DNA from: Turnera subulata
Taxonomy: Eukaryota > Streptophyta > Magnoliopsida > Malpighiales > Passifloraceae
Length of the DNA stretch: 64,000 bases
Direction: 5' to 3'
Assembly (NCBI GenBank): GCA_028386065.3
Contig: JAKUCV010001444.1
Span: forward strand, 1-64,000
The position numbers and the translations under genes were made by a program. How positions within the stretch are numbered: position 1 is the stretch's first letter; each line of letters starts with the position of its first letter. Below, piece after piece: positions 11,584 through 22,752 of this stretch. The notes below the pieces were generated by a model that did not search any database, was not told the origin of the DNA, and was given only the letters and a program-made list of their open reading frames with translations.

Positions 11584-12645
11584 ATGGCTGATTCATTTGA
11601 TCCACCTCCTAAGCCAGCGGCGGGACCCTGGTTTACTATTGATGACATTCCACCATCAAAATGGCAATCCCGATTTACTGAATTTCGGGCATGGATTGAA
11701 AACCAGCGAACAGTCACAGGACAGTCTCTCTATCTTATCCTGAAGGAATTCACCTCCAGATTCATTGGAACACTATGGGAATGGTTCAATAAAATGCAAG
11801 ACTCATCGAAGGCAAATTTTCACACTGCCAAGAATACTGACGAAGTCATTTCATACTTCTATTACTCCTTCCTTGGAGACGCAACAAAACTCAAAAAACG
11901 CCAAGAATCTGAATTCTACCAGATGAAGTGTTGCTCCATGAAGAAGAAGGATCTTGATTTCCATTACCAAAGAATGCTGAAGTATTATTGGAGATTGGTC
12001 ACGGATGACAAGTCCGTGAATACGTTGAATCAGACGTATCTTACTTCATTGCCAGAAGAGCTTCAACCTTCGGTTCGCAGAGCAATCAACACACAAAGAA
12101 TTGATGTTGCCCAAACAACGATTAGAGTACTTCATCAGTTGGTACTCGAGTCCGTTGAAACACTCTGTGAAAATCAGGAATACTTTTCTAAATTCCTGAC
12201 CATGAAGGTACCTTTCAAAAATCCCAGCCTAAAGATTAAATGCAAAGATACACAATGCTCCTGCAAGAAGCAATCATATCGATTTCCCAAAAGCCAGTCC
12301 AAAGGAAAATACAGAAAATAGAAACCTTTTCGAAAAACCAAAGGTCGTCATAGGTTTTTCAAGAAGAAGTCACGAAAAGGGAAAAATACTGATCGTTGTT
12401 ACATCTGTGGAAAGAAAGGACATTTTGCCAAAAATTGTCTAGTCAAGCCAGCCAAGTCGGCAAAAATGATTCAGCAGATTGATCTCAATGACTCTGACAG
12501 AGACATTGAATCCCTCTACTCTGAGCAAGAAGAAATGAATCATGAAACCATCTTTGCACTTGCTGTTACAGATGATGAAGTTTCAGGCTCAGATTCCTCT
12601 TCATCTGAGGAAGATATTCCATTCTTTATGGCCCAGTCAACTTAG
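11584..12645 (+). pseudogene. Caulimovirid coat protein with CCHC zinc knuckle (two in-frame stops)
   Basis: An ATG at 11584 opens a 245-codon frame with the helical caulimovirid coat-protein core, then a Lys/Cys-rich tail. It stops at TAG 12319-12321. The same frame continues through a basic stretch to a zinc knuckle, CYICGKKGHFAKNC (C-X2-C-X4-H-X4-C, about 12400-12441), and an acidic Asp/Ser/Glu tail up to TAG 12643-12645. The knuckle binds viral nucleic acid in this family. Both stops look like single-base decay of a polyprotein frame. Confidence 0.85.
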
Positions 12646-13980
12646 CCCACTCTGACCAGTCCACATGTCAATTTGTCCATCCTACCAGATAAGTATGAGA
12701 AGCCCATCTCGGTTATTGGTTTTATGGATACAGGAGCCCAAAAGAGTATCATGAATCCAGAAATTCTACCAGCTCATTATTGGGTTAAGCATGAGCAACA
12801 TTTTCGGGCTGCAAATGGAAAGGTCTTTACCACCCATCTGATCACAAAGCGAAACATAGGAATCCAATTTTTTCTCGGATGTGTTGTCTGGGTAAAAATT
12901 CTTGGTTCCCATCTTCCAGATCGTGATATAGTGGTTGGTTTTGATATTTATCAAAAGGCCAAGTCTCTTCAAATTTTGCCAAATGGACTTAAGTACAAAA
13001 GGTTTTTTAAGTCTTACACAGACATTATCAAGATCTATTCTTTGGCCCAAGTCCCAGCAAATTTTGAAGCAATTCGCGATTTACTTCTCAAAACTTGTGC
13101 AGACTCTCATGCAGATTTCAATCATCCTTTTCCTTTATGGAAAAAAAAGGAATTTTTCATCTCCTTGCCCTTCAAGAAGAATGAAGACGTTAATCCAACA
13201 AAAGCCAGTCTTCCTGGCATGACTCCTTCTGATTTGGCACTTGCAAGAGAAGAATGTAATCAACCGCTTTCTTTAAAGTTGATTGAACCCACAAAATATG
13301 AATGGTCGTGCCAAGCATTCTATGTGGAAAAGCGCACAGAAAGGTTACGTGGGAAGAAGAAGCTTGTTATTGACTACAAGCCACTCAATCATTCTTACGA
13401 GATGATAAGTTTCCCATTCCGAAAATTGAAAATTTGTTTGTCCATCTCAAAGAAGCCTTCATCTTCTCCAAGTTTGATCTCAAAGAAGGTTTTTGGCAGC
13501 TTGATATCCATCCAGAAGATCGTCCTGAAACAGCCTTCTATATTCCGGATGCTCAGTATTAATGGACAGTCATGCCATTTGGTTTGAAAGTAGCCCCATC
13601 TCTTTTTCAGAAAGCAATGACAAGAATATTTGCACCAATACTCCACAGTACTTTGGTGTATATTGATGATATCCTTCTCTTTTCAAAAGATGAGGAATCC
13701 CACCGAGCATTATTGGAAGACTTTCAAGCTATTGTCCAAAAATATGGCATCATGCTGTCGGAAAAGAAAAGCTTTATTGGCCAACCTCAAGTAGATTTTC
13801 TTGGCATGAAAATCTCCTTAGGCCATTACAGTCCGGGACCACATATTGCACAGGAATTGCTCACTTTTCCAGATGAACACCTGTCCCCTAAAGAAGTCCA
13901 ATAGTTTCTTGGCATTGTCAATTATCTTTGCAATTTTATCCCAAAGGTAGCCACCCACACTTCGGCCATATAAAAAATGC
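12646..13980 (+). pseudogene. Caulimovirid aspartic protease and reverse transcriptase (second copy)
   Basis: The protease carries the active-site triad as FMDTGAQKS at about 12721. The RT begins near 13190 (PTKAS, then a Pro-Gly-Met block) and continues to a conserved LVIDYKPLNH. A small frameshift occurs near 13400 (the reading jumps frame at GAGATGATAAG). A TAA at 13559-13561 replaces a Gln codon present in the first RT copy. PFGLKVAPSLFQKAM follows at 13575, then the catalytic YIDD at about 13661. TAG 13902-13904 and a frameshift in the A-run near 13975 end the readable RT. The catalytic box is intact but the protein could not be made. Confidence 0.88.
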
Positions 13981-14545
13981 TGAAAAAGACACCTCCACCA
14001 TGGAGTCAAGAATAGACAACATCCAACAATTGAAAAGAATAGCCCAGAATCCTTCACCTTTGAAGATTCCTTATGTGGGCCTACGCATCCTTCAGACTGA
14101 TGCTAGTGACCATTATTGGGGTGTTGTTCTCCTAGAAGAAATTGACAACGTAAAACATCTTTGTGGACATGCTAGTGGACAATTCAAAGACTCTGAAAAG
14201 CATTACCACACCATTTACAAGGAGATTTTAGCAGTGAAAAATGGGATCAAGAAATTTGAATTCCATTTGATTGGACATCACTTCAAGGTACAGATGGATA
14301 ACTCCTCCTTTCCAAAGATTTTAGATTTCAAGAACAAGTCCCTCCCGGAGAAATAATTATTGCGCTGGAAGGACTGGTTTGCAAAATATGACTTCTATGT
14401 GGAGCATATAAAAGGCCAACATAATGTTCTTGCGGATCTACTGTCCAGACCAAAGACCATCTCCATCATCCAAACTTCCCAGACTCCCCAAGTCATTCCT
14501 TTTATTTACATGGCCACCCCTGTTTCGAAACACATCTCCTCTTGA
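13981..14545 (+). pseudogene. Caulimovirid RNase H domain
   Basis: RNase H motifs are visible in order: TDASD near 14096, KEILAV near 14220, a QMDNSS strand near 14291, and ADLLSR near 14436. All four acidic residues usually needed for catalysis appear to be present. An in-frame TAA at 14354-14356 and a later frame change break the domain. The module degrades the RNA strand during reverse transcription of the viral pregenome. Confidence 0.85.
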
Positions 14546-15470
14546 AAATGAGGTTCAGAACATCATGAATCTCTCAGCCACTGAACCTGTCATACCCCCC
14601 ATCCTTCGAAGACCTAATACCATACACAGTATCCAGACTTATGTTAGGAATCACCTCTTTCACTTCAAAATTCTGGTTCATGAAGCACTTGGTGACATAT
14701 CTCTTGTCCTAGGTCTTTCCCGTTACCTGATCGATACACCCTATCATGACATTCCAAGCCTAGGTACCACACCGTGGCTTATATCTTTATATTATTACCT
14801 CTGGTGTCTCACTACTGTGTATTATATCCTCATCCATATTCCTGTATATCCGGTACTACGACACCTCATGAGTAGGAATGCCCACACCTCCAAATGTTGG
14901 TATTTCCTCTAAACTTTTGCTCCTCTCTCTTGATAGAGAAGAGAACTTTCTCGAATTCAAGCCACTCACCCATCTACACAAAGGGAGACTATTGCTGCTT
15001 ATGTGGTAGTTCATCGACCATATGTTCAACATAACTCCTCCATTTCCCCTCGACCAGTTGTTCACATATGGAAAACCATTGAAAGAACTATTGTTGAACC
15101 CCGCCTAGCCAGTGAAGCTAGAAACTTTCTCTGTAGTCTCAATGGATTCACAATCCCCAGGAACACCCAGATAACCTCAACCTCCTTGGTTTCCACCCCT
15201 GCTAGACCTGTTGCAGGCTACACAGCTGATATTCCTCTAGCAGTTCCCATTGAACTTTGAAATTGGGCACAATGGCTCTGTCATCAGCCTTCTGTCTCAC
15301 CACCTCCATCTACTGTTTCAAGGTCCACACAAACTGATGAGGATCCCATCGCAAACTTTGACTCGGCACTCTACAGGCCATCCCGAGACCCTGACTCAGA
15401 CAGTGACCATGATTGCGACATGACGGACATGTATCATGATTGCAATTCGGAGGAGCCAATCAGAAAATAA
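14546..15470 (+). pseudogene. C-terminal extension of the viral polyprotein, function unknown
   Basis: After RNase H, about 300 codons of coding-like sequence follow in two frames. First comes a stretch readable to about 14912. Then a frame from about 15003 runs through one TGA (15258-15260) to TAA 15468-15470. The last part is strikingly acidic (DPDSDSDHDCDMTDMYHDC). The promoter region starts immediately afterward, so this is the end of the viral coding region. I recognise no domain. Confidence 0.6.
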
Positions 15471-15720
15471 AGTATTAAAGTGTGCTGTATTATTGGAATG
15501 TAATAAGTGTGCTGTAATAAGTGGGAGGATGAGTCATCACCCACTTTCGTTTGTCTTTTATGTTGTATTATTAAAGTATGTTGTAAATGGAATGATGAGT
15601 CATCATCATCCATCATCCTTTTTCGTCTGTTTCTGTATGCTCCTGCCTATATAAGGGAGCCTTGTAAATATTAGAGAGCAGAGGAGAACTCCTATCAATA
15701 AAATCCTGTGTGTTTTATAC
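15471..15720 (+). promoter_or_regulatory. Pararetroviral pregenome promoter and polyadenylation region
   Basis: Two copies of TGAGTCATCA (15530-15539 and 15596-15605) stand 118 and 52 bases upstream of a TATA box, TATATAAG at 15648-15655. A polyadenylation signal AATAAA lies at 15697-15702. The short TATA-to-AATAAA distance fits caulimovirid layouts, where the pregenomic RNA carries the signal near both ends. TGAGTCA is a known bZIP (GCN4/AP-1-type) binding word. Use of these motifs here is inferred. Confidence 0.65.
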
Positions 15721-15937
15721 ATCATGTCTCTCTAAATCTCTCTCTCTTCTCAGAAATTCTTTAGGACTAATAGTCCTATTACTCTCTTCTTCTTCTATCC
15801 TGATGCTACGGTCTCCATAGCTCTATGGAATCGCAAAAGGGGTTTGAGTTCCGATTGCCACCTAGAGTGGATCCTTCTTTACTCACCATGAGCGGTTTCA
15901 TATAGCTTTGAAGCTCCCGGCCTCTGTGGGTAACCAA
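15721..15937. other. Possible viral leader remnant or junction DNA
   Basis: A CT-rich stretch (15723-15800) and a small palindrome around TCCATAGCTCTATGGA (15812-15827) are visible. I could not find the tRNA-Met primer-binding site expected at the start of a caulimovirid genome, so the leader is either truncated or absent. Confidence 0.35.
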
Positions 15938-16225
15938 CAGGTTTTGGGTCGGTTGGGTGAAGAACCCGGGGTTGGTAGTATGCGGAGCCCGCAAAGACAC
16001 ATGGATCCTACATGTCCACCCAACCCTTTAAAACGACGTCGTTCTGGAACACCTCCCCAACCTAAAATTCGGGCAGCCCGCCACGTCAGCAGGTACCTGA
16101 CCAGGGGATCACGTTTGGCCTGCCCATGCAAAGTCGGGGTATATGCCCGGCCAAAAAAAAATGTCGGGGTATATAATTGGCCAAACCATTAAACATAAGG
16201 GCCCAAAAAACCCAAAAACCCGTTT
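15938..16225 (+). repeat. Dispersed repeat B, second copy, inverted relative to 7198-7500
   Basis: This is the reverse-oriented partner of 7198-7500. It retains the blocks AACCCTTTAAAACGACGTCG, CACGTCAGCAGGTACCTGAC and TGCCCATGCAAAGTCGGGGT. A plus-strand frame (ending at 16192) keeps the peptide ARHVSRYLTRGSRLACPCKV, also readable in the other copy. It lies just outside the viral insertion and 67 bases from repeat A. Confidence 0.7.
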
Positions 16226-16292
16226 GTATTTAGTTGTCTCAGTCGCCTGGTTCTTTAGCTTGTTCAAGATGAAACTAAGGAACGGGAAGTAA

Positions 16293-16879
16293 ACCTGGCA
16301 AAACGGATATTGACACGACAACCCGACACGAACCCGACAAGAAATTAGTAGGTATAGGTCAAATATTTTCAACCTGTTTAGTTAAATGGGTCGACCCGAC
16401 CCGACACGATAATTAGCAGGTCAGGTAGAAGGTTGACCCTCCAACCCGATGAGTACCTATTTATGACCCGATTATATTTAAAGTATAAATACTTTACTGA
16501 TTTGATATAATACTTATTTAATATTTAAGACGAAAGTTACCAAAAATTATCCAAAAATAATTTTACAAATCCTTTAAAATATTATTACAATATGATTCTA
16601 CAATTTATAATTTTATTTAATATGTGAGCAAATCTAATATATGCCTATTTGCCTAAAAAATAGAACGACTTGTGCAAAGCAGAAATATTTCAAATTGGTT
16701 TTTAGGCTTGTTAGACTTAATAGGTAACCCGCGGGGTCAATCCGAACCCGACACGATGATAAACGAGTTGGACACGACATGACACGATTATTAAATGGGT
16801 TGGGTTGGGTTGAAGAATCAGAACCCGTTTACCTGTTCAACCCGACACGAACCAGACACGACAACACGAATTGTCAGGT
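16293..16879 (+). repeat. Dispersed non-coding repeat A, second copy
   Basis: It is inverted relative to 1064-1580. The ends are weakly inverted: ACCTGGCAA at the left, and ACCTGACAA read from the right end. GTAAAC occurs just outside or at both ends (16289-16294 and 16885-16890) and could be a target duplication. The interior is AT-rich; both ends are rich in CCCGACACGA words. Confidence 0.55.
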
Positions 16880-18400
16880 CTATTGTAAACATAACATACA
16901 ACCCAAGGAAGGAGCTAAGAAGAAAGCTCTACAAAAGGTAAGTTTCTTCAATCCTTTTTAATTTTGTTCCAATTTCGTGATGACATTTGGATTTGTATGC
17001 TGCTATAATGCAATGATCCCCCTTCTCTTCTCACCCTTAATTCTCTAAAATTATGTAGGCTTTGAACTCGATTATAGGGTAGGTAGGTGGTATCTAGTGG
17101 TGGCGACTCAAGTCCAATTACCCCTCCTCCCTGTTTGTTTCTTTAAATTTTAGTATATGTTGGTATGAAGCGTATGTACACTTGCACACATAATTCACAA
17201 GGCATACTCTTTTTGTTTAAAATTACACACAAACTTGCCCAAAGCACGGATGGGGTGCCTAACACCTTCCTATCCGTGACAAGCCCTAGAGTCCGACAAT
17301 CTATGGTTCACTTATCAATCTATTAAGTTGTAAAAGGCTTGGTTTTCCCCAAATTTTCCAACTTAGTAAAATCCGGATTACGATTGCAGATTTCAGATGG
17401 AAAGTCTGGAGGGATATTCTCCCACAATCTTGAAACCCAGCTTAAGAAGCGCGCCTAGCCTACAGTGACTAGATCTAGTAGTGGAAGGTTGTGTAGTTTG
17501 CATAGCTCGCATCAAATAAATTGGTAAACCCAATGTGAAACATGTGTATGCCCAACACCTATGGACGAGTGATGGCAAAGGAAACCCTAAGATAGGTCTT
17601 ACTGGAGGAGCAAGGAGTTCGAAAAGAACTCCGCAAGACTCTTACTCGGAAGAAGAAGAATAGATGTATATCTAAAGATCTACGAAAGTGGCGCCAATGA
17701 TACTACAAGCTTTCGGACCCATCAAGATCCAAAGGCTAATGGATGAAATCATGTCTGAGACTCTAAAATCTCAGGGCATTGACACCATTGGTGTGCCAAA
17801 CGTCGCTTTTGTTGCCGCAAGTTCTCCTATCACGCCTGTCCACAATAGGACAAAAAGCTCAGACCTCCAATATAAGCCGTACTCACCAAAATGAAGTCCA
17901 ATCTCGCTCCTTAAGGGAAAGGGAGGGCAACTCACGCCAAAACAACAGGCATAATTGGATTCCTTCGTTTATTCTAGGGTGTTCTAAGAATTCCTCTAGA
18001 AGAGATAACATGGGCCATCCATGAGTAGCTGACACTCAACGTACAGAGATCAGTAGAGGAAAAGAAATGTCCCTAAGCACAAGCCTCTGAATTCCGCAGG
18101 AATCTCACTCAGGTAACAACATTGGCCAACATCTTAGAGGTTAACGCACTGTGCGGAGATTTAGGAAGTAGTAAGGGCATAAGCTACGCTTGTTTGGCGA
18201 TTCGTTGACCGGTACAACCTTCAAGTGGTATTCAACACTCACCCCTAGTTTCATTGGATCTTGAGGGGCAATGGAAGAAGCTTTCCATGGCCTATTTTTC
18301 AAGTCCGTAGAAGAAGTTACAATAACCAACTGGCTCGTGCCACTCAAAAGGTAAGAGAGAACAGTACAGATGGAAGGTTTCGGTCATTGACGAGGTATTA
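16880..18400 (+). mobile_element. Degraded Ty3/gypsy retrotransposon leader and gag relic
   Basis: Two leader-like landmarks common in plant gypsy elements are seen: GGTGGCGACTC near 17098, and GGATGGGGTGCCTAACACCTTCC near 17250. About 800 bases later a fragment reading GTTFKWYSTLTP near 18210, followed by a Glu-Val-rich block, resembles the conserved gag helix region. Stops and frameshifts are numerous and no pol domain follows. Lineage (Tat/Ogre-like) is a guess from the leader words. Confidence 0.5.
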
Positions 18401-18596
18401 CTAGAACTTTGCGATAAAATTATGACTCAAGGTTTTGCGATATTCTCACTTTGTAGAAGATGTAGGACAATGAAAGAAATTCTTTAATTCTAGATCTCGT
18501 GCAAAATCTCTTGGGACGCCTCATTCCCATGTCCTCATCTTTTTACCTCCTTGTCTACCTACCACTTATGGAGTCATCGCTTTGGACACATCTACG

Positions 18597-18716
18597 ATTT
18601 CTAATGTCTTCATCATCTCCTTCCAACTAAGGGATTCCTCACCTATGTTGTCCTGATTTCTAATGTCTTCCCCATTTTCTTCCAACTAAGACATTCCTCA
18701 CCTATGGTGTCCTAAG
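18597..18716 (+). repeat. Tandem duplication, period about 59 bp
   Basis: ATTTCTAATGTCTTC begins at 18597 and again at 18656. Each is followed by TTCCAACTAAG and ATTCCTCACCTATG. The copies differ at a few positions. It lies in intergenic DNA between the gypsy relic and the next gene. Confidence 0.7.
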
Positions 18717-19303
18717 TTCTTTAGTACAAAGTCTTGCAAAACAAGGTCTACCCGGGTAAGGGTGCAGGAGTCCTAAATTTATGTTGGAATACATTCGCAA
18801 ATCATGTTTTTTTTGGAAAACAAAATTTTTTCTTTCTTTTTTTTTTTTTTTGCTTTGTGAAGATTCAGAACGTGCAATATTAGAGTGGGGAGTAACTTTG
18901 ATTCTTTGGCATGTTGGCTGCTTCAATTTCTGCATTTTTCCACATAATCAACGCAGGAATGCAAATAACAATAGACAGGATAAACTGCTGAAAATCCATG
19001 CTACTAGCAACGATTGCTGACCAACACGTGGTAAACAACTTCAATCCAACTACAAACTTCCATACGAAAATTTGTCCTCAAGTATTTACAGATTGCCATC
19101 TCAATATTTTTTATAAAAAAAACTTTCAGCGACAAAACTTCCACATCCTATACAAAAATTCCAGGATACTTATTGATAAAATGCAGACCTACATTATACG
19201 ATGCAAGGTCAACTCTCCAAATACAGGTAGAAGCATGGAAAGAAGAGGCGGTTATGGCCAATAAATTTGTCCCTGAAAATGTTAGCATGAACTTGGGACT
19301 CCT
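18717..19303. other. Intergenic, 3' flank of the quinone oxidoreductase gene
   Basis: There is a T-run at 18837-18851. No gene or repeat is recognised. The right end should hold the 3' untranslated region of the minus-strand gene starting at 19304. Confidence 0.5.
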
Positions 19304-22300
19304 TCAGTCAAGTTCCAAAACCACCTTACCAGGAATTAGCCTTTTCTCTTTTGCCTCGTGAGCCTCTCTCACTTGACTGATGGGAAATATTTTCTCCACA
19401 GGTATTTTCAACTTCCCTGATTCAGACAGCAGACGGATTCCGTGTAGACCATCTGAATCAGCCCTCATGTATGTCCACCAATATTCTGCAAAAGTGGTTA
19501 CTGGTAAGAGGAAATTGAGCACAGTACCTTAAGTAAAAGAATTATAAAAGAAGCGAGTGGAAGGGTTGTCTTCCATGAGCACTACAACACAAAATATACA
19601 ACAACATGAAAACATCTAATTACAGAAGGTTTTGGGCTCTAGCTAATAGTGCAAGGGAAATGAGTGTAGAGCACCATTTCGCAGAGTGATTAAAGGTGTG
19701 GTTGCAAGGAGATAAAGCACAGTGCTAATAACCAATCCCTTTTAAAGGTGGACCTAAGTATGCAAGGGAAATGAGTATAGAGCACCATTTTGCAGAGTGA
19801 TTAAAGGTGTGGTTGCAAGGAGATAATGCACAGTGCTATTACCCAATCCCTTTTAAAGGTGGACCAAAGTATGAAGTTGAACAGAAACTTTCAAGGTTGA
19901 AGAAAGGGGGAATAGCAACTTAGTATTTGCCAGTAAATTAGAATCTGTTTGCAAACCTCTTATTCTACTGAACTCCAAACTTCTGTATCCATTTTGAGAA
20001 GAAGACATCCCAGTATAACGTTTAATATCAAAAGGTAAGGAGCACAAAACTATGAATCTGATCTCCAGATCCAGTTATGCTTATGTATGACTATATACCT
20101 TGATAGCCCATAAATTAATATGCATATGCATAACGAAGATAACCGTACTGCTATTGAATCAGTTTAATTAGTACCACTATACTTTTCATTTTGCAAAGAC
20201 CATTTAGTCAACAAGATTTGTATAACGCACTAATACTGTCTGTACCTATTCCATGAGAATATCGGTATTGAATCTGTTTCTTCAGTAATACAGCAGTAGC
20301 AATAGGAAGCCCAACTGCTAGCCCGTACCTATCAGTCAAGGATGCTGCCTCACCCTGCCACAGAGAAGAAAACCAACCATAAATGTTAAGTACATAGAAT
20401 AGCTGATGGAATATTGTTTGCTAGGTGTCATAACGGACTTCTGTCTCTGACCTGAAGTGTCATATAATGTCCTCCCCTCTTCAGAAAATTGACACCGATC
20501 CTTTCCGTCTCTGGAACGCCAATTGTGTCCAAAACTGCATCGAATTTCCCCTTCACTGCAACTTCAATGTCCTGCAAATCAACATGTTAGCTCATGACAT
20601 CAACGTTCAGAATGGTTAATGATCGGGAAATTCTTTTCTTTTTTTTTTCAATTTTCTTTTTTTGTGGATTAAAGACATACCATTTTCTAAATCTAACACT
20701 CTTTTCTCTTTGAACTACGTAGGTCTCTCTGCTTTTAAGCCATTTCTAGTGAAGCCTTTTTCATAAAGTCAATATCAGATATCTGGTAGTAAACATGACA
20801 TATTAGGCAAGGGGTAAGTATCGCTTTAGCACCATGTCAGACACCATTATAATACTAACTCAACAGAATAAGGCATATGACTAAAAGTCTGTGAAAGAGA
20901 ATTTAAGTAGCAAATGAAACTGCAAAGAGAGAATATAGACAGGATAACAAAGTGAAGTAGATGGCATGAAGTGAAGTAGATTGACAAAAGAAATAATTAT
21001 TGTCACCTCCGAGACGTAGTCAACGGCCTGCTCAGCACCAGCTTCCAACACTCTATGGATGCTTTGAGTTCCACAAGTAGTAGAAACATGGCACTTCAAC
21101 GCTACTGCAAGTTGAATTGCCGCAAAACCCACAGCTCCACCACCACCAAGTACTAACACCCGTTGGCTGTACAAATTGCATTCGAAGAACCATTAGAAAG
21201 AGTAGGAAATTACATTTTAGAATAAGTAACTGCCAAGACTCGGATAAAGAATATTGATGCAAAGCAGATTATTTGAAGATGAAAAAACATGAAACTGACA
21301 ACAAGAACCAGGAAAGATACATAAAGACTGCCATTACAAGATAACATGATATGTAGGTTCTACTTCCAGTGCTATCACAAAGGAGAAAGAGCTCAAACCA
21401 AAAAGAATACAAAACACAAGGAACAAATAGAATCATAAAATGCAGTCAATGGTGCCAACAAGGATCAGAAGATGTTTCTTTACTGGACCCAATAATTTTT
21501 TTTTTTTTTTTTTGGTTTTACGCTTAGAAGGTCATCTGGACCCTATTCTTTCGAGAAAGAGGGATTGAACAAAAACAATAAAGAAACCAATACTGGAACA
21601 GGCAGAAATTCCCTAAATATCACCACAAATTCTATTCTGCTCACTTATATAGTTTCAACCAGTGGTAATACTAAGGGAAGATAAAGCAAAGAAACAGAGT
21701 TGAATAGGGGCGGCAAAAATCAATAGTGAAATGGGGAATATTTGGGAGGGAAGTGCGTGAGAGTCTGATGTCCAGTCCAGGCGCTTGCAAAGGCATTGAT
21801 GCTTAATGGTGACGGAGTGAGAACAGTGAAGGGGGGGATGGCAGAGTCGTGCGATGCCTTTTAACACTAACTAAGGCTAGAGTACCTAATAGCAACAGTA
21901 ATGAGGAGGAATCAGTGGTGGTACCCCTGGGTAATCCTGGCAGTAGAATAGAGAGCACGCCATGCGGTTAAGGCAGCAAAGGGAATAGCACTTGCTTCCT
22001 GTTAAACAGAGAAGAGAAGAGAAAGAATCAGGCAGGGACATAACATAATAAGAGAAGAAGAAGAAGAAGATGAGATACAGAGAATAAAAACAAAAAGAAA
22101 GAAACATACGACGTGGGAAAGGGATGGAGGTTTAGGAGCAAGTTGGTGTTGAGGAAGGATTGCATAGTCAGCATAAGTACCCCTGAGGGCCGTAGGATGC
22201 AATGCGCCGAAGACTTCCTCCCCCACCCTCACCCTCCTCACCCTTGATCCCACCCCTGCCACCTCCCCGCTCACGTCCCTCCCTAATATCAGCGGCAGGT

Positions 22301-22388
22301 GCGCTTCAAATATGGACCGCCCATACCCGGATCGCATCTTCCCCCCACCCCCAAATATTAAATATTAATAAATATATTCCATTTAATA

Positions 22389-22439
<51 letters not shown>

Positions 22440-22752
22440 TCTATTGTTTATTAAATGAAATAAAACCATAAAAACCCTCGATTTTGTTCCTCAAAACAAA
22501 ACACAACTCAACTCAACTCAACTCACTCACTCTAGTGTCTAGCGGATTGACGGAGACGGCGCGTGAGCGGACCAGTACCTCCTCGGGCTTCAGCTCGGGG
22601 ACTGCCACGTCGGGGCGGACCTCCAGCACCTCCGCCCCGCCGAACCGAGGAACAACGACGGCGCGGCAACTGCTGGCCACTAATCTCGCAAACCCCTTGT
22701 TGTTGCCGTTGAACAAACCATTGTGGGATTTTAGCCTTGGACTTGTCAACAT
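19304..22752 (-). CDS. Quinone oxidoreductase, RTN4IP1-like (GroES-like medium-chain dehydrogenase)
   Basis: Seven exons on the minus strand: 22752-22531, 22337-22110, 21998-21925, 21166-21007, 20571-20452, 20354-20246, 19485-19304. All introns are GT..AG and phases join, giving 364 residues. The N-terminus looks like a mitochondrial presequence. A GroES-like fold follows (RAVVVPRFGG to about 150), with GRDVSGEVAGVG in exon 2. The nucleotide-binding loop GGGGAVG is at residues 182-188, then KGKFDAVLDTIG. The C-terminal YWWTYMRAD and AHEAKEKRLIPGKVVLE end matches plant homologues of human RTN4IP1. No structural-zinc cysteine cluster is seen, as expected for this zinc-free subgroup. The family reduces quinones with NADPH; animal RTN4IP1 supports coenzyme Q synthesis in mitochondria. 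The role here is inferred by homology. GTG at 22761 lies upstream in frame, but ATG 22752 is the plausible start. Confidence 0.92.
19650..19872 (+). repeat. 111-bp tandem duplication inside intron 6 of the quinone oxidoreductase gene
   Basis: TGCAAGGGAAATGAGT starts at 19650 and at 19761. The two units run to a GGTGGACC(T/A)AAGTA end. They differ at only a few bases, so the duplication is fairly recent. It sits between exons 7 and 6 and should be spliced out. Confidence 0.85.
22388..22439. repeat. (TAA)n microsatellite in intron 1 of the quinone oxidoreductase gene
   Basis: An uninterrupted run of about 17 TAA units lies between exon 2 (start 22337) and exon 1 (end 22531). It is likely length-polymorphic. 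Confidence 0.9.

Larger units (their letters stand above)
9059..15720 (+). mobile_element. Endogenous pararetrovirus (Caulimoviridae), rearranged and inactivated
   Basis: The domain order on the plus strand is: reverse transcriptase fragment, movement-protein region, coiled-coil, coat protein, CCHC zinc knuckle, aspartic protease, reverse transcriptase, RNase H, C-terminal extension, promoter/polyadenylation region. One polyprotein-like order MP-CP-PR-RT-RH without integrase is characteristic of petuvirus-like and related endogenous caulimovirids. The genus is inferred, not proven. Several stops and at least three frameshifts break the frames. The duplicated RT piece at the left makes it longer than one simple linear unit but with an internal deletion. 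The left boundary is a sharp change from very AT-rich host DNA near 9059-9068. The right boundary lies between the AATAAA at 15697 and repeat B at 15938. Confidence 0.9.

Noticed and set aside
9059..15720. Ty3/gypsy LTR retrotransposon instead of a pararetrovirus
   Set aside because: No integrase follows RNase H, a movement-protein-like region and caulimovirid-type coat protein are present, and there are no LTRs at the ends.
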